Positions 53,680 to 62,544 of a stretch of DNA of 64,000 nucleotides are shown here, piece by piece. Each line of letters starts with the position of its first letter. The stretch's first letter is position 1. Both the position numbers and the translations under genes were made by a program. Below the pieces are notes generated by a model. That model had not been told where the DNA came from. It saw only the letters and a program-made list of their open reading frames with translations, and ran no database searches. Origin of the DNA: Caproiciproducens faecalis (GTDB lineage Bacteria > Bacillota > Clostridia > Oscillospirales > Acutalibacteraceae); the NCBI RefSeq assembly GCF_019448085.1, contig NZ_JAGFNZ010000002.1:558001-622000 (forward strand), written 5' to 3'.

Positions 53680-54711
53680 CTAAAACTCCACATCCGCCAT
53701 GTCGGCCAGCGCGGAGAGCGTTGTCAGGTGCAGGTCGGCCAGACACCCGTCGGCAAGCCGGGCTGTTCCATCCGGGCCGATCAGAAAGTCGGTTCCGCAA
53801 AGAATGGCATCTGCGATATACCGCTTATCCCGTTCCAAATCAAAAACAAAAAGCGGGCCGCCCTTTTTTCCCCGTTTCGAGCACACATAGCCGTAAACTC
53901 TGTCCTCCAATTCCCGGTTGCTCCGGTCGGCGTTGACATAGCATCCGAAAATGCAGCCGCAGTCAATCATCCGCTGCCGGAACTCCTCGGAAGTCAGGCG
54001 CTCCACATTCTTCCCGGTATAGCGGACATGGAACCCGTAAAAGCATTTTTCGCGGTGCAGCTGCAGCAGCGCACGGCCGGTCTCCTCTTCCCCGCAGCCG
54101 GCGGAAAGATCGACGGAAAGGATCAGGTTCGGCGTTTTCATCAGCCACTCCCTGTTCCGGTCAAAGATAAAGTTGGGAGTCACCGCCGTAAAAAAGCAGC
54201 ATTCCTCGTGTTTCCGACACAGGTTCAGAATCTGTTCCAACCGTTCAGCGGAGTCTTCGATCTGAAAAACATAGGTATAAATGCCAAGAGTAACCGCGTC
54301 CGAAACAATCTCTTCCACGCGCTCAAATCCCAGGGAACCCGAATTGTCCACGCTGTACGCAAACCGCAGCAGCCACGGGAGCTTTTTCTTTACGGCGGCT
54401 TGCTTTATTCGAAGAATCTCCGCCCCGTAATTTAAGCTGCTGTACCCAAAATTCAGACTGACCGTTTTGACCGTCTCTGCGTCCACGTTCCGGATGATAT
54501 TCAGAATCAGTTCAAAATACGGATTGTCCGGATTTTTTAAAACTTCATGAGCAATTTCAAAGAAGTGCTTCTGCGCCGCTGTTTTTGAAAAATTGTCGCC
54601 CATATCCGCCAAATTTCGGATACTGCGCCGGGGATCGTCCCGAATGTCCCGGATCGCTTTTTCAACAACCGCACCCACGGCGGTACGCATCATCTTATGT
54701 CTGTATTCCAT
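53680..54711 (-). CDS. Uncharacterised soluble protein, possible radical-SAM-like barrel without cluster cysteines
   Basis: The 343-residue product begins with a helical region (1-60), then reads VSLNFGYSSLNYGAEILRIK, FAYSVDNSGSLGFERVEEIV, TYVFQIEDSAERLEQILNL and LSVDLSAGCGEEETGRALLQ, a beta-alpha repeat pattern typical of a TIM barrel. The order resembles radical SAM proteins, but no CxxxCxxC motif is present, so cluster chemistry is unlikely. Other Cys are scattered (CCFF, CGCIFGC). The function is unknown. GGAG lies 7 bases before the ATG. It appears monocistronic. Confidence 0.6.
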   Translation of the reverse strand: MEYRHKMMRTAVGAVVEKAIRDIRDDPRRSIRNLADMGDNFSKTAAQKHFFEIAHEVLKNPDNPYFELILNIIRNVDAETVKTVSLNFGYSSLNYGAEILRIKQAAVKKKLPWLLRFAYSVDNSGSLGFERVEEIVSDAVTLGIYTYVFQIEDSAERLEQILNLCRKHEECCFFTAVTPNFIFDRNREWLMKTPNLILSVDLSAGCGEEETGRALLQLHREKCFYGFHVRYTGKNVERLTSEEFRQRMIDCGCIFGCYVNADRSNRELEDRVYGYVCSKRGKKGGPLFVFDLERDKRYIADAILCGTDFLIGPDGTARLADGCLADLHLTTLSALADMADVEF

Positions 54712-54887
54712 TTTTACGCTCCATTTGCAAACCGATATTTTGCCGGCATTTCCTCCTGATACAGAATAAAACCCGTTCAGGGCATGATAAATTCCGGCAG
54801 TATCACTATAGAATGGATCTCCAAAGAATAAAATAGACAGTTTTCTTTTTTGTACTGTTTTTCGACAGACAGGGTGATATGTCTAAA

Positions 54888-54933
54888 CGCAAAAAGACCC
54901 GGCCCCGTAAAAACGGTGACCGGATCCTCTTTT
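54888..54933 (-). terminator. Terminator after ybaK
   Basis: Minus strand CCGG-TC-ACCGT-TTTT-ACGG-GG-CCGG then GTCTTTTT, overlapping the ybaK stop by a few bases. It ends the cysE-cysS-ybaK transcript. Confidence 0.78.
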
Positions 54934-55414
54934 ATTGGGTGAGCGCGGCCGTTTTGCCGCCGATAAAGCGCAGCAGCTCCTGCGGAGAAAGCTCGACCTG
55001 TGTGCCGATTTTCCCTCCGCTCACTATGATGGTGGGCAGCTGTTCGCAGCTGCTGTCAATCACCGTGCGGAACGGTTTCTTCATCCCGACGGGCGAACAG
55101 CCGCCGCGGATGTAGCCGGTCACCTTGTTGATTTCGTCCACTCGGATCATTTCCACCGATTTCTCTCCCACGCTTTTTGCGGCTGCTTTCAGGTTCAGCT
55201 CCTGCGCGACGGGAATGACAAACACAAAATATTCCCGGCTGGCCCCGCGGGTCACGAGTGTTTTAAACACCCGCTCCACGTCCTGCCCCAGCTTGTGTGC
55301 GACGGAAATCCCGTCAATCTTTCCGTCCTCGTGGTCGTAGAAATAATGGTTATATGAAATTTTTGCCTGATCTAAAATGCGCATAACATTCGTTTTGTTA
55401 TTATCCTTTGCCAT
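54932..55414 (-). CDS. ybaK: Cys-tRNA(Pro) deacylase YbaK/EbsC
   Basis: The 160-residue protein (NVMRILDQAKISYNHYFYDH, GQDVERVFKTLVTRG, GYIRGGCSPVGMKK) is a YbaK-type INS-like editing enzyme. It hydrolyses Cys-tRNAPro made by ProRS. The active-site Lys is in the VFKTL block. Since the ProRS of this genome lacks the INS domain, YbaK is the likely trans-editor. ATG 55414 is chosen; a longer start at 55498 inside cysS is rejected. Last gene of the Cys T-box operon. Confidence 0.93.
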   Translation of the reverse strand: MAKDNNKTNVMRILDQAKISYNHYFYDHEDGKIDGISVAHKLGQDVERVFKTLVTRGASREYFVFVIPVAQELNLKAAAKSVGEKSVEMIRVDEINKVTGYIRGGCSPVGMKKPFRTVIDSSCEQLPTIIVSGGKIGTQVELSPQELLRFIGGKTAALTQ

Positions 55415-55445
55415 CTTCGCTCTGCCTTTCGTATCCGTAATGGAA

Positions 55446-56852
55446 TTACTGCTCGATCTTCCACTTAATTCCCTGCGGAGTATCCTCCAGCACCACATGG
55501 CGGGCTTTCAGCTCGTCACGGATTTTATCTGCGGTCGCCCAGTCCTTGTTCTTTCTGGCCTCTGTGCGTTCGGCAATTAGTTTTTCAATTTCCTCGTCAA
55601 GCGACGATTCTTTTTTCATATAGAGCAGACCCAGTACACCGGCAAGCTCGGTAAACAGGTTCAGCGCAAAATGGCACAGCTCCTTTGACGGCTCTGTGGA
55701 GGCGTTCAGGCTGGAGTTGATGTCCCTCGCCAGATCGAACAGCGCGGAAATCGCGTCCGCCGTGTTGAGGTCGTCCTCCATCGCTTCAATAAAATGATCT
55801 TCATATTCGCTCAATCTGCGGCGAATATCGTGTTCGCCCGGCTTTTCGCCCGCAGGCGCATGCTCTAACAGAAACTGCAAATTGTCGCGGCAGTTGTAAA
55901 GACGTTCCAGCGCCGCCTGGCACTGCTCAATGACCTCCGTGCTATAGTTGATGGGGGTGCGGTAGTGGGAGGCAACCATCAGATAGCGAATCGGCTCGTA
56001 GCCGTAATGCTCGGCGACGTCGCGAACCGTAAAGAAATTGTTGAGGCTTTTGCTCATTTTGCGGTTGTCGACATTGATGTAGCCGTTATGCATCCAGTAG
56101 TTGGCAAACGGAACATCGTTGCAGCATTCGCTCTGCGCAATTTCGTTTTCGTGATGCGGGAAAATCAGATCCTGCCCGCCGCAGTGAATGTCGATCGTTT
56201 TGCCCAGATAACGGCGCGCCATGGCGGAGCATTCAATATGCCAGCCCGGTCTGCCCTCTCCCCAGGGAGAAATCCAGCTCGGCTCGCCCGGTTTAGACCC
56301 CTTCCAAAGAGCAAAATCCATGGAGTCCTCTTTGATTTCCCCGGTGGCGATGCGCGCGCCGGCCTGCAAGTCCTCCAGCGGCTGGTGGGACAGTTTCCCG
56401 TAGTTTTCGTCCTTTTTGGTGCGGAAGTATACGTCTCCGTTTTCCGTCGGATAAGCAAAACCCTTTTCAATCAGATCGGAAATAATGTTGATAATTTCGT
56501 CGATATTCTGAGTGGCGAGCGGATGAATCGTCGCGGGGCGGACATTCAGACCCTTCGCGTCGGTTTTGTATTCCTCAATATACCGTTCGGAAACCGTCAG
56601 ATAATCCGTACCCTCTTCGTTTGCCTTATTGATGATTTTATCGTCGATATCGGTAAAGTTCTGAACATACGTCACCTTCATGCCGCGGTACTCAAAATAG
56701 CGGCGCAGCACGTCAAACACACAAATCGGCCGTGCGTTGCCGATGTGGATGTAATTGTAAACCGTAGGGCCGCATGCGTAAATTTTTGCCTCCCCCACCG
56801 TGAGCGGCACGAACTCCTCTTTCTGGCGCGTTAACGTGTTATAAATTTTCAT
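55446..56852 (-). CDS. cysS: Cysteinyl-tRNA synthetase
   Basis: The 468-residue class I enzyme charges tRNACys. It has ACGPTVYNYIHIGNARP with the HIGH motif (HIGN), zinc ligands (Cys28 region, CGGQDLIFPHHENE) and KMSKSLNNFF (KMSKS). ATG 56852 is chosen: GAGAGG lies 9 bases upstream within the end of cysE, so cysE and cysS overlap by 14 bases. Upstream starts would add residues from cysE. Confidence 0.96.
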   Translation of the reverse strand: MKIYNTLTRQKEEFVPLTVGEAKIYACGPTVYNYIHIGNARPICVFDVLRRYFEYRGMKVTYVQNFTDIDDKIINKANEEGTDYLTVSERYIEEYKTDAKGLNVRPATIHPLATQNIDEIINIISDLIEKGFAYPTENGDVYFRTKKDENYGKLSHQPLEDLQAGARIATGEIKEDSMDFALWKGSKPGEPSWISPWGEGRPGWHIECSAMARRYLGKTIDIHCGGQDLIFPHHENEIAQSECCNDVPFANYWMHNGYINVDNRKMSKSLNNFFTVRDVAEHYGYEPIRYLMVASHYRTPINYSTEVIEQCQAALERLYNCRDNLQFLLEHAPAGEKPGEHDIRRRLSEYEDHFIEAMEDDLNTADAISALFDLARDINSSLNASTEPSKELCHFALNLFTELAGVLGLLYMKKESSLDEEIEKLIAERTEARKNKDWATADKIRDELKARHVVLEDTPQGIKWKIEQ

Positions 56853-57501
56853 CTTCTTTTTCCTCTCTTTTCCTGAGCGCTTGTTCAAGCAGATTTTGTA
56901 TGTTCTTCAGCCTTATTTCCATCTGGCACAACTCCTGCGCGACCGGGTCCGCAACATGAATCTGGTCCAGATTGCAAGGTCTGACACCGTTGAGACGAAC
57001 AATTCTGGCCGGGACACCCACCGCCGTGGCGTTGTCCGGCACTTCGTCGAGCACTACCGCGCCCGCCGCCACACGCGCGTTGTCCCCCACGCGGAACGGG
57101 CCCAGCACCTTCGCGCCTGAACCGATCATCACATTGTCGCCAAGGGTGGGGTGGCGCTTCCCGTGGTCCTTGCCGGTACCGCCCAGCGTGACGCCCTGAT
57201 ACAGCGTGCAGTTGTCTCCGATTACGGTGGTTTCACCGATCACCACGCCCATACCGTGGTCGATGAACAGCCCCTTGCCGATCTGAGCGCCCGGGTGAAT
57301 CTCAATTCCCGTTTTGTGCCGTGCCCTCTGCGACAGATACCGCGCGATAAACTTCATGTTGCGCTGGTAAAACCAATGCGCTCTGCGGTAGGCGCGGACG
57401 GCCTTAAAACCGGAATAAAGGAAATACACCTCCAGCCGGGATCTTGCCGCCGGGTCGCGGTCCAGTATCGAATCAAGCTCTTCTTTCAGATTTTTAAACA
57501 T
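56839..57501 (-). CDS. cysE: Serine O-acetyltransferase
   Basis: The 220-residue product has an N-terminal helical region (1-60) and a left-handed beta-helix hexapeptide-repeat domain (LFIDHGMGVVIGETTVIGDN, GGTGKDHGKRHPTLGDNVMI) with the catalytic His in DHGMGV. It makes O-acetylserine for cysteine synthesis. No cysK is adjacent. ATG 57501 has GGAGG 5 bases upstream. First gene of the Cys T-box operon; the short C-terminal tail may bind CysK. Confidence 0.95.
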   Translation of the reverse strand: MFKNLKEELDSILDRDPAARSRLEVYFLYSGFKAVRAYRRAHWFYQRNMKFIARYLSQRARHKTGIEIHPGAQIGKGLFIDHGMGVVIGETTVIGDNCTLYQGVTLGGTGKDHGKRHPTLGDNVMIGSGAKVLGPFRVGDNARVAAGAVVLDEVPDNATAVGVPARIVRLNGVRPCNLDQIHVADPVAQELCQMEIRLKNIQNLLEQALRKREEKEDENL

Positions 57502-57506
57502 ATCTG

Positions 57507-57750
57507 CCTCCAATAAAAAATGCCGCCCACGTCCCCCAAGAAGGGACGGAGGCGGTCATTGTACCGCGGTTCCACTCCGTTTTATCACTTATGTCAGCCG
57601 TTAACGGTGCCAGCCGTGCGGAGATACTGATTTCCCCCCGCCTGCTCACGGATGCATTTCGCCGCGTGTCCTGCAAAAAGCGCTCTCAGCCCCGGCGCTT
57701 TCTCTCTGATGCCCGCACTGCGGTTACTTCTTCCGCTCAACGCATTTCAA
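57507..57750 (-). promoter_or_regulatory. T-box riboswitch of cysE-cysS-ybaK, Cys specifier
   Basis: The minus-strand leader contains a long stem I with the AGAGAG bulge, the T-box AGTGGAACCGCGGT (57563-57576) and a terminator. In the specifier loop the sequence GAAA-TGC-A gives specifier TGC (cysteine) at 57654-57656. Uncharged tRNACys would relieve termination. Confidence 0.9.
57515..57555 (-). terminator. T-box terminator before cysE
   Basis: Minus strand CCGCC-TC-CGTCCC ... GGGACG-TG-GGCGG followed by CATTTTTT. Confidence 0.88.
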
Positions 57751-57760
57751 TCGTACTGAC

Positions 57761-57791
57761 AATATAGCACGATTCCCAAAGAATGTGACAA
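57761..57791 (-). promoter_or_regulatory. Promoter of the cysE operon
   Basis: Minus strand TTGTCA, 19 bases, TATATT just before the T-box stem I. An overlapping TTTACT/TATACT pair lies about 20 bases upstream. Confidence 0.5.
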
Positions 57792-57865
57792 TAGTATATA
57801 CCAAAAAAATTATTAAGTAAACCCCCGATAAATTCCACTCTTTATCATAAACCTTTTTGGGGCGT

Positions 57866-58465
57866 TTATTTTGTCGTATTGATGGCGCCGATATTCTGCA
57901 CAATATAAATCCCGCCGGAAAGCAGCGCAAAGAAGGTTGCGATCAGAATCAGGGCATAGCCCACGCCGCCGAACACCGCTCCACTCGGCACCCCGCCGAA
58001 GGTAAAAGCAGGAATCAGTCCCATTGTGGTCAGTTCCTGCACATACTGGAAAACAAGGATAGCCGTAATAGCGATGATCTGGCTGACCGTCTTTGTTTTG
58101 CCCCAGTTATTGGCGGCAATCACAACGCCGTTGTCCACCGCGACCAGACGGATAGAGGTTACCATAAATTCTCTTGCAATAATCAGGATCACGCACCAGG
58201 AAGCCGCCAGCCTGAGGTCGACAAAACAGACAAGCGCCGATACCACAAGGATTTTGTCGGCGAGCGGGTCCAGAAATTTTCCGAAATTCGTAATCTGGTT
58301 GTATTTGCGGGCAATCATGCCGTCGTAATGGTCGGTCAGCGACGCAACAACAAACAGGACAGCCGCCCAAAGATAATGGTGCGGAATCTGAGGAATCAAT
58401 AGTACCGCAACAAAAAAAGGAACCAGAATGATGCGCAGAACAGTCAGTTTATTCGGCAGATTCAT
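57866..58465 (-). CDS. pgsA: CDP-diacylglycerol-glycerol-3-phosphate 3-phosphatidyltransferase
   Basis: The 199-residue integral membrane enzyme makes phosphatidylglycerol phosphate. The CDP-alcohol phosphotransferase motif DHYDGMIARKYNQITNFGKFLDPLADK is present with D-x2-D-G-x2-A-R ... G-x3-D-x3-D. Membrane helices are at about 5-25, 30-50, 80-105, 125-145 and 165-190. Its start overlaps the rimO stop by four bases. It ends the rimO-pgsA transcript. Confidence 0.95.
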   Translation of the reverse strand: MNLPNKLTVLRIILVPFFVAVLLIPQIPHHYLWAAVLFVVASLTDHYDGMIARKYNQITNFGKFLDPLADKILVVSALVCFVDLRLAASWCVILIIAREFMVTSIRLVAVDNGVVIAANNWGKTKTVSQIIAITAILVFQYVQELTTMGLIPAFTFGGVPSGAVFGGVGYALILIATFFALLSGGIYIVQNIGAINTTK

Positions 58466-59808
58466 GATCTTTCCTCCTTGAGTATCATTTCTCCGGTCAG
58501 GTCGCCGTCAATGCATTCGGTTATTTTCACATCCGCAAAGCTTCCGGTTTTTGGCTTTGCACCTTTTGCGGTAAAGAATATTTTTCCGTCTATGTCGGGG
58601 GAATCGGCGTAAGAGCGGCCGAACCAGCACTCTGCGTAACGGTCAAACCCTTCGACCAGTACGCGGCAGGTTTTCCCGATCTGTTTTTCGCCCCACTCCT
58701 GCATGATGTTCATCTGGTCTTCCATAATCAGTTCCATACGGTGGCTCTTGACATCTTCATCGATCTGATCCGGCATCACCGCCGCCGCGGTGCCTTCCTC
58801 CTGCGAATAAGTAAAGCACCCGAGCCGTTCAAACCGGATTTCACGGACAAACTCGGCAAGCTCAGTAAAGTCCTCTTCCGTTTCGCCGGGAAAACCCGTA
58901 ATCAGCGTGGTACGAAGTACAAGCCCGGGAATTCTCTCCCGCATTTTGCGGATCAGGCCGGTCAGCTCCGAGCGGCTGCCCGTGCGGCGCATCGCCTTTA
59001 AAAGCCGTTCACTGCAGTGCTGGAGCGGCAGATCCATATATTTTACAATTTTGTCCTCTTCCGCAAAGGTTGTAAGGAGTTCGTCGGTAATATAGTCGGG
59101 ATAACAGTATAACACGCGAATCCAGGAAAGGCCGTCGATTTTACACAGTTCCCGAAGAAGCTGTGGCAGCCGGAGCTCCCCGTAAAGGTCCCAGCCATAA
59201 CGGGTGGTGTCCTGCGCGATCAGAATCAGTTCCTTTGCGCCGTTTCGGACAAGGTTCTCCGCCTCGCCTAATATATCTTCCATCGTACGGGAGCGGTAGG
59301 CTCCGCGGATAAACGGAATTGCGCAGTAGGCACAGCGATTGTCACAGCCTTCCGCGACTTTCAGGTAAGCGAAATGCCCCGGTGTGGACAGCCGGCGCTC
59401 GCCGCTGAGAGGCAGAAGCGTCTTTTCCGGAAAGCTTTCCACCTTGACACCACTCAGGGCCTTTTCAATCACGGCGGCAATGTCGCTGTCCGCGCCGATC
59501 CCGGCCACGGCGTCCACTTCCGGAAGTTCCTTGAGGATTTCTTCCCGGTAGCGTTCCGCCATACAACCGGTCACGACAATCGCCTTGATTTTCCCCTCTG
59601 CCTTCAGTCTGGCCAGTTCGAGAATCTCTTCAATGGATTCCTTTTTGGCCGCGTCGATAAAGCCGCAGGTGTTCACAATCGCGGCGTCCGCAAGTGCGGC
59701 GTCATCCCGAACTTCATAGCCGGCCTTTTGCAGCGTGGCCATCATCATTTCGCCGTCTACCTGATTTTTGGCGCAGCCAAGGCTGACCAGTCCTACACTA
59801 TATGCCAT
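58462..59808 (-). CDS. rimO: Ribosomal protein S12 methylthiotransferase RimO
   Basis: The 448-residue protein modifies Asp88 of S12 with beta-methylthio. Its N-terminal UPF0004 domain has LGCAKNQVDGE, VNTCGF and TGCMAERY (three Cys for one [4Fe-4S]), the radical SAM domain has GCDNRCAYCAIPFIRG (CxxxCxxC) and a C-terminal TRAM domain follows about residue 380. It starts directly after the recX stop codon. Confidence 0.96.
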   Translation of the reverse strand: MAYSVGLVSLGCAKNQVDGEMMMATLQKAGYEVRDDAALADAAIVNTCGFIDAAKKESIEEILELARLKAEGKIKAIVVTGCMAERYREEILKELPEVDAVAGIGADSDIAAVIEKALSGVKVESFPEKTLLPLSGERRLSTPGHFAYLKVAEGCDNRCAYCAIPFIRGAYRSRTMEDILGEAENLVRNGAKELILIAQDTTRYGWDLYGELRLPQLLRELCKIDGLSWIRVLYCYPDYITDELLTTFAEEDKIVKYMDLPLQHCSERLLKAMRRTGSRSELTGLIRKMRERIPGLVLRTTLITGFPGETEEDFTELAEFVREIRFERLGCFTYSQEEGTAAAVMPDQIDEDVKSHRMELIMEDQMNIMQEWGEKQIGKTCRVLVEGFDRYAECWFGRSYADSPDIDGKIFFTAKGAKPKTGSFADVKITECIDGDLTGEMILKEERS

Positions 59809-60420
59809 TTATTCGTCCTCATTTTCAAATTGATTTAACGCGGTGCGGATATCGTCCCAGCCGTAGCCGAGTCTTTGCAGCGCGGCAATGCTCCGGCGGC
59901 GCCCTTTTTCGTCGTCCAGAAGCCGTGCGTACTTTTTGTCGAGCAGTTCTTTGATCTTCTCAACGGGATCGGGGGTGTTTTCTTCCAGAATCTGCTCCAC
60001 CAGTTCCTCGTCAATCCCCTTTTGCAGCAGTTCGCGCCGAACGCGCGAAGCGGAATACGCCTTGCGGCGGAACAGCTCCCCCGCCAGACTGCGCGCGTAT
60101 TCTTCATCATTGACAAGGCCCAGCTCCGCCATATGATGCGCCGCCGCCTCGGCGGCCTCCCGGGTGGTCACCCGGCTGATTTTATCGGCAAGCTCCTTCT
60201 GCGAATGACTCCGGTGTTCCAGCAGGTACAGCGCCTTTTCCCCGGCGCGCCGGCTGTCACTTTCCAGAATGAGCTCGTGCAGCTGTTCGTCGCTGATTTC
60301 GCGGCCGGTTCGGAATCCGGATTTCAGAAGGGTCTCCGTATCGATATTCAGGGCGAACTCCCCGTCCAGAAACAGCGCCGAAAGCCCCTTCCTGCGCGGT
60401 TCCACCGCCGTAATCAGCAT
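59809..60420 (-). CDS. recX: Regulatory protein RecX
   Basis: The 203-residue product consists of tandem three-helix repeats (ALYLLEHRSHSQKELADKI; LGLVNDEEYARSLAGELF; KYARLLDDEKGRRRSIAALQ). RecX binds along the RecA filament and limits its activity. It overlaps recA by one base, a usual and functionally meaningful arrangement. No LexA site lies between them. Confidence 0.93.
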   Translation of the reverse strand: MLITAVEPRRKGLSALFLDGEFALNIDTETLLKSGFRTGREISDEQLHELILESDSRRAGEKALYLLEHRSHSQKELADKISRVTTREAAEAAAHHMAELGLVNDEEYARSLAGELFRRKAYSASRVRRELLQKGIDEELVEQILEENTPDPVEKIKELLDKKYARLLDDEKGRRRSIAALQRLGYGWDDIRTALNQFENEDE

Positions 60421-61529
60421 CAGTCGTCCGCGGAAATGTCAATGTTTGCGGAGCGGCCGCGGCTGCTCGTTTTCGCGGGCGCGGGGGGCGCAACCTCCAC
60501 CGGCTTGACAGCGGGGGCGGCTGGAGCAGTCTTTGTATAAAGCTTCAGAACATTTTCCTTGACAAGGGCTTCCACTTCACCGGCAATATCGGCATTCTCC
60601 GCCAAAAAGGTTTTCGAATTGTCGCGGCCCTGTCCTAACCGTGTCTCTTTAAAGGAGAACCACGCGCCGCTCTTCTGGATAATATCCAGCTTGACCGCCA
60701 GATCCAGCAGCTCGCCTTCGCGGGAAATTCCCCTGCCGTACATGACGTCGAACTCCGCCTCACGGAACGGCGGGGCAATTTTATTTTTAACCACTTTCGC
60801 GCGGGTACGCGAACCGATCATTTCGGTACCGTTTTTCAATGTTTCTATTTTACGGATGTCAATTCTTACGGAAGCGTAAAATTTCAGCGCGCGGCCGCCG
60901 GGGGTTACCTCCGGGCTGCCGTACATGACGCCCACCTTTTCACGCAGCTGATTGATGAAAATGGCAACACAGCTCGATTTGGAAATCGCGCCCGCCAGCT
61001 TGCGCAGCGCCTGACTCATCAGACGTGCCTGCAGACCGACGTGGCTGTCCCCCATTTCGCCCTCAATTTCAGCGCGCGGCACCAGAGCCGCCACGGAGTC
61101 GACGACAATCACGTCGATTGCTCCGGAGCGCACAAGCGCTTCCGTAATCTCAAGCGCCTGCTCGCCGGTGTCCGGCTGGGAAACCAGAAGGGAATCCACG
61201 TCCACGCCCAGCGCGCGGGCGTACACAGGGTCAAGCGCGTGCTCCACGTCAATAAACGCCGCGTTGCCGCCGTTTTTCTGCCCCTGCGCAATGCAGTGGA
61301 GAGCGAGCGTGGTTTTACCGGAGCTTTCCGGCCCATAAATCTCGGCAATACGGCCGCGCGGAAGTCCGCCAATGCCCAGCGCGAGATCCAGCGACAGGGA
61401 GCCGGTCGGGATGGCTTCCACATGCATGGCTTCATTCTGGCCTAGGCGCATGACCGCGCCCTTTCCGAACTGCTTTTCAATCTGTGCCAGTGCCGTTTCC
61501 AACGCCGCGTTTTTATCTGTTGTCGCCAT
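60420..61529 (-). CDS. recA: Recombinase RecA
   Basis: The 369-residue product has Walker A GPESSGKT at 66-73, Walker [11 protein letters not shown], the L1/L2 loops and the [14 protein letters not shown] segment. Like other Clostridia the C-terminus is extended and rich in Ala/Pro ([18 protein letters not shown]). It drives strand exchange and LexA cleavage. Promoter and a LexA-like box lie upstream. It is separated from prmC, which shares the strand. Confidence 0.98.
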   Translation of the reverse strand: MATTDKNAALETALAQIEKQFGKGAVMRLGQNEAMHVEAIPTGSLSLDLALGIGGLPRGRIAEIYGPESSGKTTLALHCIAQGQKNGGNAAFIDVEHALDPVYARALGVDVDSLLVSQPDTGEQALEITEALVRSGAIDVIVVDSVAALVPRAEIEGEMGDSHVGLQARLMSQALRKLAGAISKSSCVAIFINQLREKVGVMYGSPEVTPGGRALKFYASVRIDIRKIETLKNGTEMIGSRTRAKVVKNKIAPPFREAEFDVMYGRGISREGELLDLAVKLDIIQKSGAWFSFKETRLGQGRDNSKTFLAENADIAGEVEALVKENVLKLYTKTAPAAPAVKPVEVAPPAPAKTSSRGRSANIDISADD

Positions 61530-61607
61530 TTTTCCCTCCGGTTTATGACAGGCCGCAGTTTCACGGATTCTCCGCTGAACGGCCTCAAATTTTTTATCGT
61601 CTAAAAA

Positions 61608-61636
61608 ATTATATCGTATTTCCGGTCGAAAATCAA
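61608..61636 (-). promoter_or_regulatory. Promoter of recA
   Basis: Minus strand TTGATT, 17 bases, TATAAT, about 80 bases before recA. Confidence 0.65.
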
Positions 61637-61655
61637 TACATCGGAAGAATAAATT

Positions 61656-61669
61656 CGAACAAATGTTTA
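61656..61669 (-). promoter_or_regulatory. LexA-like box upstream of recA
   Basis: The plus-strand sequence cgaac-aaat-gttta resembles the Gram-positive LexA box CGAAC-N4-GTTCG (8 of 10 positions). It lies about 20 bases upstream of the recA -35 and touches the prmC stop codon. Confidence 0.45.
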
Positions 61670-62521
61670 ATCCTTTTTTCGGATTCCCGCAACTACCCGA
61701 TCCAGCCCGTTAAAATCCTTGGCAACCTGAATTTCAGAAAGTCCGGCAGCCCGGAAAAGCTCAGTGACCTGCGCCGCCTGTCCCTCGCCGATCTCCACCG
61801 CCGCCGCGCCGCCGGGTTTTAGCTTCGGCAGCCAGAGCGACGCAATCGCGCGGTAAAACAGCAGCCCGTCCTCTCCCCCGTCCAAAGCGGTGAGCGGTTC
61901 CTTCTGCACTTCGGTCTGGAGCGTCTGCAGCTCGCCGGCGGCAATATAAGGAGGGTTGGACACAATGCAGTCAAAGGAGGAAAATTCCGCCGCACTTTCC
62001 GGATTTAAAATATCCGTCCGGACGGACTTTATGTGCTGAAAACCCGTGCTTTTGATATTGAGATCGAGATAATGCAGCGCCTCACCGTAAAGCTCTGCAG
62101 CGGTAACAAAAGCGTTCGGCAGTAAAGAGCAAAGCCCCAGCGCCACCGCGCCGCTGCCGGAACACAGGTCGACAATTTCGGGATTTTCCACACCGCTGAG
62201 CAGCTTTGCCGCCGTATAGACCAGAAGCTCGGTTTCTTCCCGAGGAATCAGCACCCCTTCGCCGACCGCGAGCGTAAGTTCCATAAAAGGCCAGCTGCCC
62301 AATAGATACTGCAGCGGCCGCCCGCCCGCGCGCTCGTGCACAAGGCGAAGGAATTCCCCCGACCGCTGTTCCTCTGCGGGTTCAGCGGAGTGGAGAATTC
62401 TATCCTGACGGTCAAACCCGAACGCCTTCTGAAAAAGGCAGGAAGCGTCAAACGCGGGGCTTTCGTTCCCCGCGCCGGTCAGTATGTTTTTTCCCATCCG
62501 GTATGTTTCGCCCAGTGTCAA
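61667..62521 (-). CDS. prmC: Release factor glutamine methyltransferase PrmC
   Basis: The 284-residue enzyme methylates the GGQ glutamine of RF1 and RF2. It has the N-terminal helical domain (1-80), SAM motif [15 protein letters not shown] and catalytic [12 protein letters not shown] (NPPY). It follows the DUF1385 gene by 23 bases; in many Clostridia these two genes are adjacent (with prfA nearby, not seen here). Confidence 0.95.
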   Translation of the reverse strand: MTLGETYRMGKNILTGAGNESPAFDASCLFQKAFGFDRQDRILHSAEPAEEQRSGEFLRLVHERAGGRPLQYLLGSWPFMELTLAVGEGVLIPREETELLVYTAAKLLSGVENPEIVDLCSGSGAVALGLCSLLPNAFVTAAELYGEALHYLDLNIKSTGFQHIKSVRTDILNPESAAEFSSFDCIVSNPPYIAAGELQTLQTEVQKEPLTALDGGEDGLLFYRAIASLWLPKLKPGGAAAVEIGEGQAAQVTELFRAAGLSEIQVAKDFNGLDRVVAGIRKKD

Positions 62522-62544
62522 ACTGCCCGCACCCGCTTTTCGAT

